From the NCBI GenBank assembly GCA_007122045.1, contig SKJM01000141.1, forward strand, positions 1-5,962: DNA of 5,962 bases. Reading direction: 5' to 3'. Under the pieces are notes generated by a model. That model was not told the DNA's origin. It did no database searches and saw nothing but the letters and a program-made list of their open reading frames with translations. A program made the position numbers and the translations under genes. Position 1 is the stretch's first letter. Each line of letters opens with the position of its first letter. Shown here in pieces: positions 5,587-5,962 of the stretch. This stretch comes from Planctomycetales bacterium. Lineage in GTDB: Bacteria > Planctomycetota > Planctomycetia > Pirellulales > Thermoguttaceae.

Positions 5587-5962
5587 GCTAATCGTTGTTT
5601 CAACTCATGCGGGCAGGCGCGGGGGGCGCCGCGGTACAACTCGGAGGCCATTTGTTTCAGTTGGAACAGCGTGCGGTCGGCCCAATCGACGGCCAGCACG
5701 TTGCCGCCCACCGCCGCCAGGTCGGCCGCCGCTTGCGGGGCGCCGAGCCCCAGGACCGCGCGCACGCCCGCGTGCCGGTTGGCCAGGCACAGGGCCATGG
5801 CCGGCCGGCGGGTGAGCACCAGGCCCACGATGCCGCCGCGGCCGATTGCGGCGGCCAGGGCGTCGGTTGCGGCAATGAGGCAGTCGGATGCCTCCAAATC
5901 GGCCGGCACCCCTTCCTGCCGGAGCATCGCCATTAGCGGTGCGGGGTCGTACTGCTTCGACA
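5583..5962 (-). CDS. RpiB/LacAB-like protein of the BMC operon, 5' end outside window
   Basis: The frame is open to the right edge; the visible part is the C-terminal 125 residues, beginning ...SKQYDPAPLMAMLRQEG. The segment AIGRGGIVGLVLTRRPAMALCLANRHAGVRAVLG, then AAVGGNVLAVD, resembles the second half of ribose-5-phosphate isomerase B/galactose-6-phosphate isomerase folds (equivalents: 'GI-CGTGIG-ANK-GVRAA' and 'NDANVL'). The CGTG active-site motif is replaced by T-R-R-P, so catalysis by the usual Cys is not expected. It may be a non-enzymatic relative, or a different Rossmann-like family. It is co-directional with and upstream of the EutN gene, hence probably a BMC operon member. Its TAG stop (5583-5585) is formed by the CCCTAC end of the repeat block, so the original C-terminus may have been altered by insertion. 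The internal ATG at 5933 is not credited as the start, because coding continues upstream with no ribosome site there. Confidence 0.7.
   Translation of the reverse strand, partial: SKQYDPAPLMAMLRQEGVPADLEASDCLIAATDALAAAIGRGGIVGLVLTRRPAMALCLANRHAGVRAVLGLGAPQAAADLAAVGGNVLAVDWADRTLFQLKQMASELYRGAPRACPHELKQRLA

Overview
The window looks like chromosomal DNA from a GC-rich member of the Planctomycetota (PVC superphylum). Four things suggest this: a lipoprotein carrying a long run of 'TDAGLxHL' leucine-rich repeats, a Tat-exported Gfo/Idh/MocA-type oxidoreductase, a C-terminal fragment resembling planctomycete PmoA-like (DUF6807) proteins, and, most tellingly, one end of a bacterial microcompartment (BMC) operon of the Planctomycetes-Verrucomicrobia type. 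The assignment rests on protein character alone; no rRNA or marker gene is present.

Layout from left to right. Positions 1-144 hold the 3' end of a plus-strand gene. It converges on a minus-strand LRR lipoprotein gene (154-1515). A 465-bp divergent intergenic region (1516-1980) contains a 24-bp-arm inverted repeat (1711-1780) and leads into a plus-strand Tat-signal oxidoreductase (1981-3303). Only 10 bp after its stop, the minus-strand BMC operon ends. Read right to left, in the direction of transcription, that operon is: an RpiB-like protein (5583 to beyond 5962, its 5' end outside the window); a 146-bp block of palindromic repeats (5441-5586); an EutN/CcmL pentameric shell protein (5134-5433); a class II aldolase with a C-terminal encapsulation-peptide-like tail (4243-5115); and a lactate/malate-dehydrogenase-family enzyme (3314-4246) whose start overlaps the aldolase stop by 4 bp.

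How the genes could work together. In characterised planctomycetal BMCs, a class II aldolase splits a deoxysugar phosphate (fuculose-1-P or rhamnulose-1-P) into DHAP and lactaldehyde inside a protein shell. Shell pentamers of the EutN type close the vertices, and dehydrogenases process the aldehyde and recycle NAD. The window would hold one vertex protein, the cargo aldolase and a candidate redox enzyme. The remaining shell hexamers, aldehyde dehydrogenase and phosphotransacylase would be expected beyond the right edge. The LRR lipoprotein and the exported oxidoreductase are neighbours with no evident functional tie to the BMC.

The least ordinary points are: the palindromic repeat block filling the EutN/RpiB-like junction and supplying the upstream gene's stop codon; the RpiB-like protein lacking the usual active-site Cys motif; the extra Cys-rich segment and tail on the aldolase; the malate-type Arg in the dehydrogenase; and the double-palindrome inverted repeat in the divergent promoter region.
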